A stretch of 42,025 bases of DNA from an uncultured Oscillospiraceae bacterium (GTDB lineage: Bacteria > Bacillota > Clostridia > Oscillospirales > Oscillospiraceae): NCBI GenBank assembly GCA_947632005.1, contig CANRNU010000019.1, forward strand, positions 1 through 42,025, in the 5' to 3' direction. Positions 40,707 through 42,025 of this stretch are shown here, in pieces. The translations under genes were made by a program, and so were the position numbers. Position 1 is the first letter of the stretch; each line of letters starts with the position of its first letter. The notes beneath the pieces are model-generated. The model was not told the origin of the DNA. It saw nothing but the letters and a program-made list of their open reading frames with translations, and searched no databases.

Positions 40707-40732
40707 GTCGTATCCTCCTTGATCGTTCGGGT

Positions 40733-42025
40733 TCAAAGGCCCGGGGCGATCCACATATTGCGGGTCACGCCCTGGTCGCACAGGGAAAGCTGGACGGGAT
40801 AGAGCTTGCGCCAGGTGTCATACAGCTCGTCGTAGACCGCCTTGTTGGCGGCGTTGGGGGCATAGGTCCTGTCCCACTTGACGGTCCGCTCCACGGCGGC
40901 CTCGATGGAGGGATAGAGCCCCACGCCCACCCCGGCCAGGATGGCCGCGCCCAGGGCGGTGGCCTCTTTGACCACGGGGACTTTGACGGGCTTGCCGGTC
41001 ACATCCGCCACGATCTGGCTCCAAAGGGGGCTCTTGGCCGCGCCGCCGGCGAAGATCAGCTCGTCCGGCTCGTTGCCGGTGGCCTCCTTCACCAGCTCGA
41101 TGTGGCTGCGCACGATGAGGGCGGTGTTCTCCAGGATGGCCCGGTAGAAGGTGTAGCGGTTGAACTTCTCCGGCTCCAGCAGGAAGTTGGTGAAGGTGGG
41201 GCTGGCGTGCTTCCAGTTGATGAAGTTCATGGTGTCGCTGAAGCAGCACTGCATGCCGTAGCTGCCGGCGGGGATGAGCTCCGCCTTCTCGTTCATCAGG
41301 TCGTAGGGGTCCCGGCCGGTCTGGGCCGCCTGGGCCACCTCCTGCTGGCAGAAGCCGTCCCGGAACCAGCGCATCACCAGACCCGGCTTGAAGGCCAGGG
41401 CCTCGTACTGCCACAGGTCCGGCACCGCATGGCAGTTGACCCGCACCCGGCAGCCCGGGTCCGTCTTGCCCGAGGCGGTGTTGAACTCATACTGCCAGAA
41501 GCTGCCGCCGAACACCGCGGCCTGTCCCTCCTTGCAGGCGCCCACGCCGATGGTGCCCAGCTGGCAGTCGCCGCCGCCCACCACCACGGGGGTCCCCTCC
41601 AAAAGGCCGGTCTCTGCCGCACCCTTGGCGCTCACATGGGCGAAGAGCGTGCCGCATTCCACCACCGGCGGGAAGATGTCTGACCGCAGGCCGCACTGGG
41701 CGGCGATTTCCGGCAGCCACTGACGGCTCTGCAGGTCCATGATGCCGGTGGTGCTGCCGTTGCTGGGCTCCACCGCCAGCTTGCCGGTCAGCTTGTAGAT
41801 GAGCCAGTCGTTGAACATGCCCACCGCCGCGGTCTTCTCGTAGACCTCCGGCATGTTGTCCCGGACCCAGAGGATGCGGGGCAGGGCGCCCAGGGCGTAG
41901 GTCTGACCGGAGCGGGCATAAATCTTCTTCTCCAGCTCCGGGTCCAGGCGGATGAGCTGGCCCACCTGGTCGTCGCTGCGGGCGTCCACGTTGGCGCAGG
42001 CCCACAGCTCGTTGCCGTCCTTGTC
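40733..42025 (-). CDS. lsrK: LsrK-like (autoinducer-2 type) FGGY sugar kinase, 5' end outside window
   Basis: About 430 C-terminal residues of an FGGY-family kinase; the frame is open to the right edge and the start lies beyond it. Similarity to LsrK, which phosphorylates autoinducer-2 (DPD), is strong by recall: WACANVDARS at the visible N-terminus, VFGGSFWQYEF, GLVMRWFRDGFC, the VPVVKEATALGAAILAGVG ATPase segment and the ending MWIAPGL. LsrK and other FGGY kinases share a fold, so a related pentose or keto-sugar substrate is possible. No lsr transporter genes are visible on this side; they may lie to the right. It is followed by a cupin gene. Confidence 0.82.
   Translation of the reverse strand, partial: DKDGNELWACANVDARSDDQVGQLIRLDPELEKKIYARSGQTYALGALPRILWVRDNMPEVYEKTAAVGMFNDWLIYKLTGKLAVEPSNGSTTGIMDLQSRQWLPEIAAQCGLRSDIFPPVVECGTLFAHVSAKGAAETGLLEGTPVVVGGGDCQLGTIGVGACKEGQAAVFGGSFWQYEFNTASGKTDPGCRVRVNCHAVPDLWQYEALAFKPGLVMRWFRDGFCQQEVAQAAQTGRDPYDLMNEKAELIPAGSYGMQCCFSDTMNFINWKHASPTFTNFLLEPEKFNRYTFYRAILENTALIVRSHIELVKEATGNEPDELIFAGGAAKSPLWSQIVADVTGKPVKVPVVKEATALGAAILAGVGVGLYPSIEAAVERTVKWDRTYAPNAANKAVYDELYDTWRKLYPVQLSLCDQGVTRNMWIAPGL

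Overview
The window is GC-rich, densely coded bacterial DNA with strong AGGAGG-type ribosome binding sites, consensus TTGACA/TATAAT promoters, ferredoxin-linked 2-oxoacid metabolism, an acyl-CoA dehydrogenase/EtfAB set and a glycine-riboswitch-like leader. This suggests an anaerobic, fermentative Clostridia member, probably a gut Oscillospiraceae-type organism (relatives of Flavonifractor, Intestinimonas or Oscillibacter). That placement is inference from gene content. No insertion sequence, prophage, CRISPR array, tRNA or rRNA was recognised.

Layout. (1) 1-9370: galactoside/galactan use. A sugar ABC importer (binding protein cut by the left edge, two permeases) is followed by lacZ with its own promoter. 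Convergent to it is a minus-strand operon of an uncharacterised 612-aa protein, a 79-aa zinc-ribbon protein and a cytoplasmic GH53 endo-galactanase. (2) 9580-11429: an IclR regulator, a beta-aminoacyl-CoA ammonia-lyase (copy 1) with a perfect consensus promoter, and a divergent regulatory region. (3) 11430-17104: ferredoxin, 2-oxoacid:ferredoxin oxidoreductase alpha/beta/gamma, acyl-CoA dehydrogenase, EtfB and EtfA. (4) 17312-31416: a long plus-strand catabolic run. It encodes a dihydropyrimidine-dehydrogenase-like (PreA) flavoprotein, cyclic amidohydrolase, knotted-type carbamoyltransferase, LarA-type racemase, a 55-aa membrane protein plus sodium:solute symporter, MmgE/PrpD protein, NCS1 nucleobase/hydantoin permease, carbon-nitrogen hydrolase, AbrB-family membrane protein, carbamate kinase and an Ldh_2-family dehydrogenase. 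(5) 31550-39073, minus strand: a riboswitch-like leader, APC permease, saccharopine-dehydrogenase-like enzyme, CoA-acylating aldehyde dehydrogenase, ammonia-lyase copy 2, MoxR ATPase and VWA protein. (6) 39232-42025: a 99-aa unknown, a YitT-family membrane protein, then on the minus strand a cupin and the 3' part of an LsrK-like kinase.

How it may work together (inference). Regions 2-5 read as one fermentation locus for cyclic ureides such as pyrimidines, hydantoins or allantoin-like compounds. NCS1 imports, the PreA-like enzyme reduces, and the amidohydrolase opens the ring. The N-carbamoyl product is then split either by the C-N hydrolase or by the carbamoyltransferase, whose carbamoyl phosphate would give ATP through carbamate kinase. 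The resulting beta-amino acid, once activated to its CoA ester, would lose ammonia through the lyase, and the enoyl-CoA would be reduced by acyl-CoA dehydrogenase/EtfAB, as in Clostridium propionicum beta-alanine fermentation. No CoA-transferase is visible and the true substrate is not proven; an allantoin/ureidoglycolate reading is a live alternative.

The two ammonia-lyase genes are identical over 438 bp and lie in direct orientation about 23 kb apart, bracketing the locus. A near-identical 17-bp palindrome lies upstream of both plus-strand operons and is a candidate site for the IclR regulator.
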